Origin: Candidatus Saccharimonadota bacterium
Lineage (GTDB): Bacteria > Patescibacteriota > Saccharimonadia > Saccharimonadales > Saccharimonadaceae
NCBI GenBank assembly: GCA_017511865.1
Contig: JAFWIQ010000010.1
Span: 1 to 64,000 of the forward strand
Direction of reading: 5' to 3'
DNA: 64,000 nt
In this document: one piece after another, positions 49,908 through 57,769 of the stretch
Position numbering within the stretch: position 1 is the first letter of the stretch
Layout of the letters: each line of letters opens with the position of its first letter
Notes under the pieces: generated by a model
What the model was told of the DNA's origin: nothing
The model's input: only the letters and a program-made list of their open reading frames with translations
Databases searched by the model: none
Made by a program: the position numbers and the translations under genes

Positions 49908-50612
49908 CTAGAAAGATTTAATCCCCTCATTTTTTGCCTTGGTTTCGGCAAGCTTTACCTGCAATTCTTCCTTTAGGCGCAAATACTCTTCTTGAGCTGC
50001 GTCAAATTTTGCTTTATAGTGATTGCGTTCTCCCTTGAGCCGTTTGAACAATGTCATAGCAGAAGTATGATTTTCTTTAGCGACTTCAAACAACTCTTTT
50101 GTTTTGCGAAATGTTGCATTATCGGTTCTTGGCGCACGCTTTTCGGCGTTTGCCTTGGCGTTGCGAATCTCAAAAACGAGACTGCTAATTTCCCTGTTGA
50201 GTTTGTTTCGGCGCTCTTTATGGGCATGCCCTTCAGAGGAATATTCGAGCGCTCTAGTTCTGTCTCCGCAGTAATAAGCATTGCTGGCACGCCCAAAACT
50301 ATCCCTCATCATTTGGTGTTCGGCGTCGGCTTCGCGGCGAAGCGATTCGATGCGAGTATTATTAGCGTCGCGAATCTTATTATACTCGCCCCATATTTTG
50401 CGATAGTCTTCACTGGAATAGCTAATGACATCGTATTCGTGATTCATTCTGTCACGAGCAAAATTTAGCTCTTTCCATGCGGACTGCATCGCGTTGTATG
50501 CGTCATTTGTACGATCTCTCGCATAAACGTAGTCTTCGAACGCCTCCTGTTTCCGCAAAAATGCGTCTTTTACTTCCGACTTAAGCTGGTTGAGCTCAAG
50601 ACTTTTTGGCAT
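49908..50612 (-). CDS. Coiled-coil protein with DUF1771-like segment
   Basis: 234 aa from the ATG at 50610-50612 (MPKSLELNQLK), preceded at some distance by GAAAGG; an upstream in-frame start would run through the leader. Almost all helix. Residues about 110-150 (RASNAYYCGDRTRALEYSSEGHAHKERRNKLNREI) follow the DUF1771 pattern that usually precedes Smr nuclease domains, but no Smr domain is present. Function unknown. It is a single-gene unit. Confidence 0.7.
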   Translation of the reverse strand: MPKSLELNQLKSEVKDAFLRKQEAFEDYVYARDRTNDAYNAMQSAWKELNFARDRMNHEYDVISYSSEDYRKIWGEYNKIRDANNTRIESLRREADAEHQMMRDSFGRASNAYYCGDRTRALEYSSEGHAHKERRNKLNREISSLVFEIRNAKANAEKRAPRTDNATFRKTKELFEVAKENHTSAMTLFKRLKGERNHYKAKFDAAQEEYLRLKEELQVKLAETKAKNEGIKSF

Positions 50613-50680
50613 TTTAATCGCCAACCTTTCTGAAAATATATAAAAGTACAAGCTCAAAATATTGCGAGCTTATCTTGTAT

Positions 50681-50709
50681 ATATTATCATAAAATCGTAA
50701 AAAATGCAA
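50681..50709 (-). promoter_or_regulatory. Promoter of the DUF1771-like gene
   Basis: TTGCAT, 17 bases, TAATAT; leader of about 60 bases with an AAGCTC/GAGCTT hairpin. Confidence 0.65.
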
Positions 50710-50725
50710 GTATTAGTATTATGGG

Positions 50726-50932
50726 TTATTTACTTTTGAAGATTTCCGAAAAATAATCTGGGGCGGTAGATTTTTTCTTTTTGATGTGACGCCTGACGCC
50801 AAAGTAGGTTGCGCCTAGAGTAGTCACAGTAACGACAGAGGCGACAATTATAATTAGTATTAGATCAGGGGAGGTCGCTTCTGCGACTTTGATTTTGAAA
50901 CCATCTCTAATGTAAAAAGCTATTAGATTAGA
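50726..50932 (-). pseudogene. Membrane-helix ORF without a start codon
   Basis: Immediately behind the SurA-like gene, shifted by +1, an open frame encodes VAEATSPDLILIIIVASVV, more hydrophobic residues and a basic stop (GVRRHIKKKK), a convincing membrane anchor. No ATG, GTG or TTG lies between the upstream stop (50928) and the helix. It could be a frameshifted C-terminal extension of the SurA-like protein or a decayed gene. Confidence 0.4.
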
Positions 50933-51947
50933 AGCCTTCTTCGGCTGGGGTTTTAATTTCGATAAATTCGTTGATTTTGTTTTCTTCGCGTAAGGTTTCG
51001 AAGCGCTGATTGAATTCGGTGAAAGGAATTTTGATGGAGACAAAGTTGACTTCGGAATTATTTTTATTAACAAGTTTTACAAAATAGTAGCCATCACCAT
51101 TCATCGACACGAAGCGCCCGCTGCTTTGGCCTGGTTCTAGCCTGATGGCCTCAGAAGCACGGCCACCGTCGATGTTTTTACTATCGACAAGCCCGCCAGT
51201 TTCCTCGTAGATAATTTTGTCGCCAAGCTGCTCGGCAACAACTTGATAATTATTGTCGTTTGAAGCGAGAATAGATTCTACTTGCTCGGCTACTTGGTTG
51301 GCGTTGGTATCAATGGCCATTTCGACTTTTGATTTTATGAGGGTAAGATACAACATCCTTCTGTATTCGCCCTTAGTAAGACCAAAATTATCTTCAATAA
51401 TTTTGATGAAGCCTTCTTCGCTGCGATCGATACCACCAATCTTGAGGTGACGATTGAATTCGGTATCAATTTCTTCTTCGGATACTGTGATATTTAGTTC
51501 CTTGGCAAGCTTGATGGCGTAGGCGTATTGCTCCGAACCGGAAAGAGCCGAGCGCTTGTATTCGGCGTGGAGAGCTTCGGCAGAAACTTGATCAAATTGG
51601 CTACCCGATTGGCGTTCGATGGAGATTATACTGCTGCGATAAAGCATTAAATAATCCGAAAAAAGGACGTTTTCTGATTCGACGGAGGCTACTGGAACTG
51701 GAAAAATTTTGGTAATGCGAAAAAGAAATTCGTCCGTCATATTGAAACGATAAAGGGCTAGCCAGCCCCCTATAATAATCGTTGCGAGAACAACAAAAGA
51801 TATAAGAACCGTGTTGACTACGATACGATGGCGAGTCCATTGCAGCGGATATTTGAATTTGCGACCAGCCGCAAGAATTTCTTCGCGGCGTTCTTCGACT
51901 TTTTCCTGTTCGGATTTCTTCTTATCTTTTTTCTTCGATAAATTCAT
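50928..51947 (-). CDS. SurA/PrsA-like membrane-anchored foldase
   Basis: 339 aa: a charged cytoplasmic start, one membrane helix (about 52-75), a SurA N-terminal-like helical domain (KSALSGSEQYAYAIKLAKELNITVSEEEIDTEF) and a parvulin-like region (GGRASEAIRLEPGQSSGRFVS...GYYFVKLVNK). It would assist folding of exported proteins such as the pilins and anchored proteins in the window. The ATG is six bases after TACAAT (51954-51959). Confidence 0.8.
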   Translation of the reverse strand: MNLSKKKDKKKSEQEKVEERREEILAAGRKFKYPLQWTRHRIVVNTVLISFVVLATIIIGGWLALYRFNMTDEFLFRITKIFPVPVASVESENVLFSDYLMLYRSSIISIERQSGSQFDQVSAEALHAEYKRSALSGSEQYAYAIKLAKELNITVSEEEIDTEFNRHLKIGGIDRSEEGFIKIIEDNFGLTKGEYRRMLYLTLIKSKVEMAIDTNANQVAEQVESILASNDNNYQVVAEQLGDKIIYEETGGLVDSKNIDGGRASEAIRLEPGQSSGRFVSMNGDGYYFVKLVNKNNSEVNFVSIKIPFTEFNQRFETLREENKINEFIEIKTPAEEGF

Positions 51948-51949
51948 GA

Positions 51950-51959
51950 TATAATTGTA
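51950..51959. promoter_or_regulatory. Overlapping divergent -10 boxes (tRNA-Arg / SurA-like)
   Basis: TATAAT on plus at 51950-51955 and TACAAT on minus at 51954-51959 share two bases, so the two transcripts compete. Confidence 0.65.
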
Positions 51960-51969
51960 TCATATATTT

Positions 51970-52045
51970 GGCCTGGTAGCTCAATGGATAGAGCAATTCC
52001 GTCCTAAGGAAGAGGTTGTGCGTTCGACTCGCACCCGGGTCACCA
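51970..52045 (+). tRNA. tRNA-Arg (anticodon CCT)
   Basis: Acceptor GGCCTGG with CCGGGTC (one G-T pair), D-arm GCTCAATGGATAGAGC, anticodon loop GTCCTAA (CCT), T-arm GTGCG-TTCGACT-CGCAC, ACCA encoded. Confidence 0.94.
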
Positions 52046-52167
52046 GAGTTAGTGAATGATGTATGAGCGAGTCGTTCTTCGAATCGACTCGCACCCGGGT
52101 CACCAGAGTTACTATGTGAAACAAGAGCGAGTCGTTCTTCGAATCGACTCGCACCCGGGTCACCAGA
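52025..52167 (+). repeat. 60-bp-period array built from the tRNA-Arg 3' end
   Basis: The tRNA 3' end at 52025-52051 recurs at 52085-52111 (26 to 27 bases exact) and at 52145-52167, at a constant 60-base period. Each extra copy is preceded by an identical 20-base block (52065-52084, 52125-52144) that pairs with the T-arm strand (GCGAGTCG / CGACTCGC). A variable stretch of 13-14 bases fills the rest of each unit. Confidence 0.93.
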
Positions 52168-52176
52168 ATTTGAAAG

Positions 52177-52203
52177 TAAAAAAAGAGCCTCCGGCTCTTT
52201 TTT
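52177..52203. terminator. Bidirectional terminator
   Basis: AAAAAGAGCC-tcc-GGCTCTTTTTT stem with A- and T-runs, closing the tRNA-Arg array and serving the 244-aa gene from the other side. Confidence 0.85.
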
Positions 52204-52237
52204 GTGCTGTATGTACAAGTCCGGAGGCAAAAATCTT

Positions 52238-52972
52238 TTATCTCTTGATGGATTCCCAATGTGCCGCGAAGCCAGGGTCCACAATCGTCTCGCCACCAGA
52301 AAGTGGAACATAAAAATCGCCTCTTTTGAAGCCAGCTTTACGAAGCTCATCTATCATCCAATAGCCTGGCACCACATAGGTAGAACTATCGATGTAGACA
52401 AAGCAGCAGACGCCACTACTGATGGAATATTTACCCAGAAGCTCTACGACATCCTGGGTGAGCGAAGTGGTATCAATAAGCGGAAAAATTTGCCGTTTCT
52501 TGAATAATTTTTTGACCGTTATGCCCTCACGAGGAATGCGAAGACAAGAGCTCAAGGATTCATCACTGATTGCATGAACGCCATGCCTATTGCAATAACG
52601 GATGCACTCAGAGGCAAACTCATTAAAAGCTATTTTCGTTGCCTCTTCGCGAAGCGCCTGCCAACGTTCCGCCTCGTTTTTGGGGATTTCTCCACAAGAA
52701 AACGGCACGTAGAAATAGTTCAGGACATAACCTTCCTCTTCTAAGACTCTTCTTGCTTCCCTGGTGTAGGGGCAGACAAAGACTTCACTATCTCCGGTAA
52801 CAAAACAAATTGTGGAATTGTTAATCGTAGCATTATTGACGGCATAACAGCCTATATAATGGGCTCCGATTTCTGACATATCAATAGTGAGTTCTTTACT
52901 ATAGACGGGCGAATACGTAATCGTTTCATTGGTCACGTTGATGCTTTTTTCTTTCAAATCTTGTATATTCAT
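52238..52972 (-). CDS. 244-aa protein with an internal duplication
   Basis: Start ATG at 52970-52972 after GAGGG; a GTG one codon earlier is less likely. No family recognised. Two halves repeat. In the first, ICFVTGDSEVFVCP is followed by GYVLNYFYVPFSCGEI and RWQAL. In the second, CCFVYIDSSTYVVPG is followed by GFKRGDFYVPLSGGET and HWESI. It has no membrane helix. Alone in its transcript with a 160-base structured leader; function unknown. Confidence 0.7.
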   Translation of the reverse strand: MNIQDLKEKSINVTNETITYSPVYSKELTIDMSEIGAHYIGCYAVNNATINNSTICFVTGDSEVFVCPYTREARRVLEEEGYVLNYFYVPFSCGEIPKNEAERWQALREEATKIAFNEFASECIRYCNRHGVHAISDESLSSCLRIPREGITVKKLFKKRQIFPLIDTTSLTQDVVELLGKYSISSGVCCFVYIDSSTYVVPGYWMIDELRKAGFKRGDFYVPLSGGETIVDPGFAAHWESIKR

Positions 52973-53026
52973 CACTTTCCCTCTACGTTTTAAGCCCGTC
53001 GGCTATAGATTGAGCACGGATTTTAC

Positions 53027-53076
53027 TTTCCGTAGCTTAGTCTAACCGCTGAAGTGGGCAGGCTAAGCTACGGAAA
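53027..53076 (-). promoter_or_regulatory. Leader hairpin of the 244-aa gene
   Basis: Perfect 14-bp arms (TTTCCGTAGCTTAG / CTAAGCTACGGAAA) around a 22-base loop. A second leader hairpin, AGCCTGG/CCAGGCT, is at 53109-53128. Neither has a T-run. Confidence 0.7.
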
Positions 53077-53138
53077 AAGAAATAAAAGATGGTTTTTAAA
53101 GTGCGGGTAGCCTGGTTAATTCCAGGCTTTGTTTCTAT

Positions 53139-53167
53139 AGATTATCATAAAACACTTATTTTGTCAA
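53139..53167 (-). promoter_or_regulatory. Promoter of the 244-aa gene
   Basis: TTGACA at 53162-53167, 17 bases, TAATCT at 53139-53144. Confidence 0.75.
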
Positions 53168-53186
53168 AATATTTCGGCAGAAAAAT

Positions 53187-53227
53187 CCCCGGCCTTTTAC
53201 GCAATCAATTAGCGTAAGCACCGGGGA
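53187..53227 (-). terminator. Terminator of the 204-aa gene
   Basis: Minus strand: TCCCCGG...CTTACGC loop GCGTAA...CCGGGGA followed by TTTTTC. Confidence 0.85.
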
Positions 53228-53233
53228 TAGCTA

Positions 53234-53848
53234 TTAGAGCTCTTCAAAGAGCGCTATGCTGGCTTCATCGGGTAAATGCAGCCATCCAAAGTACATGGAT
53301 AAGACTCCGCGAGGAAATTTGCCGATGGGGCTGTTTTTACCCCGACCATAACGTTCATTTTTGATTGCGTATGACAGCAGGTTTTTAATTCCGGTTTTGT
53401 CGATCTTATTGCGATCGATATATACCGCCATATAGACGCTACTATGACCGTTAAAATCAAAGTAATCTATGGCCCAGCCTTTCCCGGATTCGCCATATTT
53501 TCTGTAGCCGTCATATCCTTCATATCTGCTTTCGCATTCGTCGCAAATATTGCGATATACCTTCTTCGACCTAGCGGTCGCCTCCTCGGGAACTCCCAAA
53601 AGCCAAAACAAGAGCTTGACTCTATCGTATATGGGAGGAGTTTCACGCTTAATTCTTAACGATCCATCTTTAAGTTTAATATGAAAGATGTCGCCCTTGG
53701 CTGCTTTCTCCTTGTACAAGATTTTGCCATCAATCTGAATCTGAAAGACGTTATCAAACAAAGAGTATGTGCAAGTTTTCTTCCCATCTTCTAAGGTTCC
53801 ACTAAGAGTTTGCCCCTCTACAATGATTCTCTCACTCGATGAAGACAT
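53234..53848 (-). CDS. 204-aa orphan protein
   Basis: No family recognised. A beta-rich first third (VEGQTLSGTLEDGKKTCTYSL; KGDIFHIKLKDGSLRIKRE) and a mixed second part with CDECESRYEGYDGYRKYGES, a possible two-Cys metal site. Soluble. GGGAAGGA site before the ATG. It stands between its own promoter (with a leader of about 180 bases) and a strong terminator. Confidence 0.65.
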   Translation of the reverse strand: MSSSSERIIVEGQTLSGTLEDGKKTCTYSLFDNVFQIQIDGKILYKEKAAKGDIFHIKLKDGSLRIKRETPPIYDRVKLLFWLLGVPEEATARSKKVYRNICDECESRYEGYDGYRKYGESGKGWAIDYFDFNGHSSVYMAVYIDRNKIDKTGIKNLLSYAIKNERYGRGKNSPIGKFPRGVLSMYFGWLHLPDEASIALFEEL

Positions 53849-53864
53849 TTTTTCCTTCCCCTAC

Positions 53865-54010
53865 TGCTAATAGCCATTAGCTTCGTTGCTGAATGACGTA
53901 GTCATTCTTACCATTCAAGGTAAGCCGTTTTTGGATTTTTTATGGCTAATTCTAATCGCTAAAATACGCCCAGAATTAGCCATAAAAACTTAGCAGTAAG
54001 AAATGAAAAA
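53865..54010 (-). promoter_or_regulatory. Structured leader of the 204-aa gene
   Basis: Outer arms CTACTGCTAAT (about 53862-53872) and TTAGCAGTAAG (about 53990-54001), inner arms ATGGCTAATTCT / AGAATTAGCCAT (53940-53985) and small hairpins at 53906-53933 could fold into a multi-branched RNA. No known riboswitch class is recognised. Confidence 0.55.
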
Positions 54011-54038
54011 GTACTTAAAGCTTTGCTTTATGCACTAT

Positions 54039-54067
54039 ATTATAGAATACTATCTAGATATTGTCAA
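54039..54067 (-). promoter_or_regulatory. Consensus promoter of the 204-aa gene
   Basis: TTGACA at 54062-54067, 17 bases, TATAAT at 54039-54044. Confidence 0.82.
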
Positions 54068-54100
54068 TCTTTTTGGTAAGCTTCCCTGGTGGTTGTAGCC

Positions 54101-54129
54101 TTGTGGACATTTAACCATTAGCGTATAAT
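54101..54129 (+). promoter_or_regulatory. Promoter of the ABC transporter operon, leaderless
   Basis: TTGTGG, 17 bases, TATAAT, then six bases to the ATG at 54136. Confidence 0.75.
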
Positions 54130-54135
54130 TGTATT

Positions 54136-54987
54136 ATGCGCAAGGTCAAAAGTATAATTGTGGTTGTTTTGTTTCTGATTGTAACAGCTGGAATGGGTGT
54201 GAGCGTGTGGTTTTCTATTCAGGGGGATGAGGAAGCTGATTATATAGTAGAGACAAATGCGTTCTTTGCGCCATTTGAGTTTTATGAAAATCGGCAAATT
54301 GTGGGAGTAGATGTAGAAATTGTGAACCGAGTGGCAGAAAAAATGAGTAAGACCATCCAAATTAAAAATGTGGAATTTGATGTAATTATTGATAACGTGG
54401 AAGCCGGAAGAATTGCGGATGCCGGAGCTGCGGGATTGACGATTACACCGGCGCGCGAAGAAAAAGTAAATTTTACAATTCCCTACTATTCGTCGGTGCA
54501 GTATGTAATTTTTAATCGCGAGTCGCCACCTTCGCTGCGCGATGGGCATATCGTGTGGGAGGCGCTAGAAGGAGCGACGCTTGGAACACAGATTGGGAGC
54601 ACGGGATATATTTTTGTGGAAGACGAAATAGAAAATGGGGTTTTGGCTGGTACTGGTACGATATTGAAGGGAATAGATTCGCATCAACTTGCTGCGGACG
54701 CGATTGGTGCACATATTATTGACTATGTGATTGCGGATGAACTGGCGGCAAAATATATTGTGGAAAAAAATCCAGAACTTGAGGCATTGCCACTATATTA
54801 TGCCGGAGCAACGAGAGATGAGGATTATCCAGTAGAAGAATCTTATGCGATCGCGGTGAATAAGAGTCGGGATGAACTACTGGAAGCGTTTAATGAAGTG
54901 CTAGCCGAGATGCTGACTGAGAATGAGGCGGGTGAAACCGAAATAGATAGATTGGTATTAAAATATATGGGATTGTCAAATGGATAG
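54136..54987 (+). CDS. Amino-acid ABC transporter substrate-binding protein
   Basis: 283 aa, SBP family 3: FFAPFEFYENRQIVGVDVEIVNRVAEKM, AAGLTITPAREEKVNFTIPYY, GTQIGSTGYIFV. It is held by an N-terminal membrane helix (about 7-28) and not a lipobox Cys. It probably binds a polar amino acid (glutamine, glutamate or arginine type). It overlaps the permease by eight bases. Confidence 0.9.
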   Translation: MRKVKSIIVVVLFLIVTAGMGVSVWFSIQGDEEADYIVETNAFFAPFEFYENRQIVGVDVEIVNRVAEKMSKTIQIKNVEFDVIIDNVEAGRIADAGAAGLTITPAREEKVNFTIPYYSSVQYVIFNRESPPSLRDGHIVWEALEGATLGTQIGSTGYIFVEDEIENGVLAGTGTILKGIDSHQLAADAIGAHIIDYVIADELAAKYIVEKNPELEALPLYYAGATRDEDYPVEESYAIAVNKSRDELLEAFNEVLAEMLTENEAGETEIDRLVLKYMGLSNG

Positions 54988-55684
54988 TTTTTTTAGCAAA
55001 ATCGTAGAGCTGTTTAGTACGCCAGAGTATATTGATTCCCTGCTGCATGGGTTTTTGCTAACTTTGCAAGTGTCTTATTTTGCAATTTTGATTGGAGTGA
55101 TACTTGGGACGGTGATTGCCTTAATTGACGTAGCCAAACCATCTAAGTGGTTGACAGTGCCAAAATTTATCTGCCAAGTATATGTGGGCGTGATACGAGG
55201 AACACCGATGGCATTGCAGCTATTTATTATGTTCTTTATCATTTTTGCAGTTAAGGGTTTTCCGAGTATCATTATAGCGATAATTGCGTTTGGGTTGAAT
55301 TCGGCAGCCTATACGGCGGAGGTGATTAGAGGTGGGATTTTGTCGGTGGATAAAGGGCAGACGGAGGCGGGATTGGCACTAGGATTATCGCAGAGGACAA
55401 TTTTCTTTAAAATCGTAGCCCCGCAAGCGGTCAAAAATATTATTCCGGCGCTCGGGAATGAAATTATTACCGTGATAAAGGAGACGGCAATCGTGAGTAT
55501 GGTGGGGATGTATGATCTTAATATGGCAGCAAAAGATATTGGTTCGGGACAAAACATGGCGAGCTATATAGTACCGATGTTTACGGCAGCAATCTTCTAT
55601 TTGGTGACAATTTATTTGATTTCGTTTGTCGTAAAGCGGATTGAAAAAAGTTTAAGGAAGAGCGATTTGCGAACGGAGGAGTAG
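54980..55684 (+). CDS. Amino-acid ABC transporter permease
   Basis: 234 aa, His/Glu/Gln-type permease with five membrane helices. The EAA loop (EAGLALGLSQRTIFFKIVAPQAVKNIIPALGNE) contacts the ATPase. Start overlaps the binding-protein gene; the stop touches the ATPase start. Confidence 0.93.
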   Translation: MDSFFSKIVELFSTPEYIDSLLHGFLLTLQVSYFAILIGVILGTVIALIDVAKPSKWLTVPKFICQVYVGVIRGTPMALQLFIMFFIIFAVKGFPSIIIAIIAFGLNSAAYTAEVIRGGILSVDKGQTEAGLALGLSQRTIFFKIVAPQAVKNIIPALGNEIITVIKETAIVSMVGMYDLNMAAKDIGSGQNMASYIVPMFTAAIFYLVTIYLISFVVKRIEKSLRKSDLRTEE

Positions 55685-56416
55685 ATGGAAAACAACACTG
55701 AGCTAGTGATTAAGGGACTAAAAAAATCATTTGGGGGAAACAAGGTCTTAAATGGGATTGATTTTAAATTGTCCGAGGGCGAGCGAGTAGTGGTATTAGG
55801 ACCTTCTGGTTCAGGAAAATCCACATTTTTGCGCTGCATTAACTGGATGGAAGAACCAACGGCTGGAGAGATGTATTTTAATGGTGAGCTTGTGTATGAA
55901 AAAAATATTAGACGGATACGACGAAATATCGGAATGGTATTCCAGCACTTTAATCTAATTAATAATCTAACCGTGATGGAAAATTTGGTGTTGGCGCCAG
56001 TAAAATTAAGAGTAATGAAACGCGTCGAGGCAGAAAAGAAGGCACGAGATTTACTAAAACACATTGGACTAATTAGCAAGGCTGACGCTTTTCCTGCTAG
56101 TTTGTCTGGAGGACAAAAACAACGTGTAGCTATTGTGCGAGCATTAATGCTAGACCCAGAGGTGATATTATTTGATGAGCCGACATCAGCATTAGACCCA
56201 GAGTCAATTGGCGATGTCCTGAGCTTGATCCGAGAGGTAGCAAATAGAGGAATGACTCTAATGATTGTGACCCATGAGATGAGCTTTGCAAAAGAAATTG
56301 CTACGCGAATTGTATTTGTGGACAAAGGACGGATAGTGGAAGAAGGCGTGCCGAAAGATTTTTTTGAACACCCCAAGACCCCTAGAGTGAAAGAGTTTTT
56401 GGAAAAAGTGTTGTGA
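55685..56416 (+). CDS. Amino-acid ABC transporter ATPase
   Basis: 243 aa. Walker A GPSGSGKST, Q-loop MVFQHFNLI, signature LSGGQKQRVAIVRAL, Walker B VILFDEPTSALDPE and H-loop THEM are all intact. It powers import of the amino acid. Complete three-gene importer. Confidence 0.95.
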   Translation: MENNTELVIKGLKKSFGGNKVLNGIDFKLSEGERVVVLGPSGSGKSTFLRCINWMEEPTAGEMYFNGELVYEKNIRRIRRNIGMVFQHFNLINNLTVMENLVLAPVKLRVMKRVEAEKKARDLLKHIGLISKADAFPASLSGGQKQRVAIVRALMLDPEVILFDEPTSALDPESIGDVLSLIREVANRGMTLMIVTHEMSFAKEIATRIVFVDKGRIVEEGVPKDFFEHPKTPRVKEFLEKVL

Positions 56417-56473
56417 GGCGCAACCCTAAGATTGGTTTCGTGGTATAATATATACTAATAAAAAGGAGTAAAA

Positions 56474-57667
56474 ATGAAAGTATTGTGCGTAAACGCTGGT
56501 TCGTCATCTTTGAAATTTCAGCTTTATGATATGCCGGCAGAAATAACTATTATTGGTGGCTATGTTGAGAAAATTGGAGCGGAGGATAGTTTTTATACCA
56601 TTAAACACGAGGGTAAAAAAACTGAAACTAAGAAATCTATCAAGAATCATACCGATGCCGTAAAAGTAATGCTTGAAGAATTGGTGAATTACGGGGCGGT
56701 GAAGGATTTGAGTGAAATTCGCGGAGTTGGACATCGGGTTGTGCATGGTGGAGAAAAGTATTCCAAGTCAGTAGTGATTGATGATGAAGTAATGAAAGAT
56801 ATTAAGGAATTTACCAAATTTGCGCCTTTGCATCATCCTGGAAACATTGCTGGGATTAAGGCCATGCAGAAAGCACTTCCAAAAGCTACGCAGGTTGCTG
56901 TTTTTGACACCGCGTTCCATCAAACAATTCCAAAGATTCAGTATATGTATCCTGTCCCAATGGAGTGGTATGAGAAATACGGCGTGAGAAAATATGGTTT
57001 TCATGGTACGAGTCATAAATACATTACGGAAGTCATGCAGAAAAAACTTGGCAAAGAGGATGTTAATTTGATTGTTTGCCATGTGGGTTCGGGGGCGAGT
57101 ATTACTGCGGTAAAAGGTGGCAAAAGCTATGATACAACGATGGGCCTGACGCCACTTGATGGCTTGATGATGGGGACCCGATCTGGCTCAATTGACCCGT
57201 CAATTATTAAGTATATGATTGACGAGGCCGGAATGACTTACGATGAGATTGATGATGCTCTAAACAAAAAATCTGGTCTTAAGGGAGTTTGTGGGTTTAA
57301 TGACAATCGCGATGTAGAAAAAGCAATCTCGGAAGGAGACAAAAACGCACGACTAGCACTTGATATGTATGTAGACCGAATAGACCGTTATATTGCGGAG
57401 TACTATTTGGAGCTTAATGGCGAAGTGGATGCGATTGTGTTTACGGCTGGAGTACTTGAAAATGGGGCAACAACCCGTGAAGCGATTATCGAGGGGCTTG
57501 CTCCACTTGGAATTAAAATCAATCACGAAGTGAATGATGCAATTGCGAGCTTCAAAGAAATCACGAGTGGCGTGATTACGGCAGAGGATTCGACGGTTCC
57601 GGTGTATGTTGAGCCGACCAATGAAGAAGTCATGATTATACGCGACGCTTATCATTTCTGTAGATAA
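56474..57667 (+). CDS. ackA: Acetate kinase
   Basis: 397 aa, full family length. VNAGSSSLKFQ start, GHRVVHGG, FDTAFHQTIP, YGFHGTSHKYI and FTAGVLENG are present. It makes ATP from acetyl phosphate in fermentation; no pta lies in the window. A good AAAAGGAG site and TATAAT upstream. Confidence 0.97.
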   Translation: MKVLCVNAGSSSLKFQLYDMPAEITIIGGYVEKIGAEDSFYTIKHEGKKTETKKSIKNHTDAVKVMLEELVNYGAVKDLSEIRGVGHRVVHGGEKYSKSVVIDDEVMKDIKEFTKFAPLHHPGNIAGIKAMQKALPKATQVAVFDTAFHQTIPKIQYMYPVPMEWYEKYGVRKYGFHGTSHKYITEVMQKKLGKEDVNLIVCHVGSGASITAVKGGKSYDTTMGLTPLDGLMMGTRSGSIDPSIIKYMIDEAGMTYDEIDDALNKKSGLKGVCGFNDNRDVEKAISEGDKNARLALDMYVDRIDRYIAEYYLELNGEVDAIVFTAGVLENGATTREAIIEGLAPLGIKINHEVNDAIASFKEITSGVITAEDSTVPVYVEPTNEEVMIIRDAYHFCR

Positions 57668-57672
57668 TCTCT

Positions 57673-57748
57673 CGACGGGTCCTGCCGTCGCATCTTCCCT
57701 CGTCGTCGCAGGGGCTTTGCTGGGGCTCCCAAGCGACGTCACCCGTCG
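57673..57748. repeat. Palindromic element between ackA and xer
   Basis: End arms CGACGGGT (57673-57680) and ACCCGTCG (57741-57748), extended imperfectly inward, enclose a GC-rich loop with repeated CGTCG. It resembles the cores of the ileS elements and separates ackA from the next promoter, where it may also terminate. Confidence 0.7.
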
Positions 57749-57769
57749 GTGTTATGCTATAATATGGAT

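Noticed and set aside
52025-52167. CRISPR array
   Set aside because: Only two extra units, spacers of 13-14 bases, the repeat is a tRNA end, and no cas gene is in the window.
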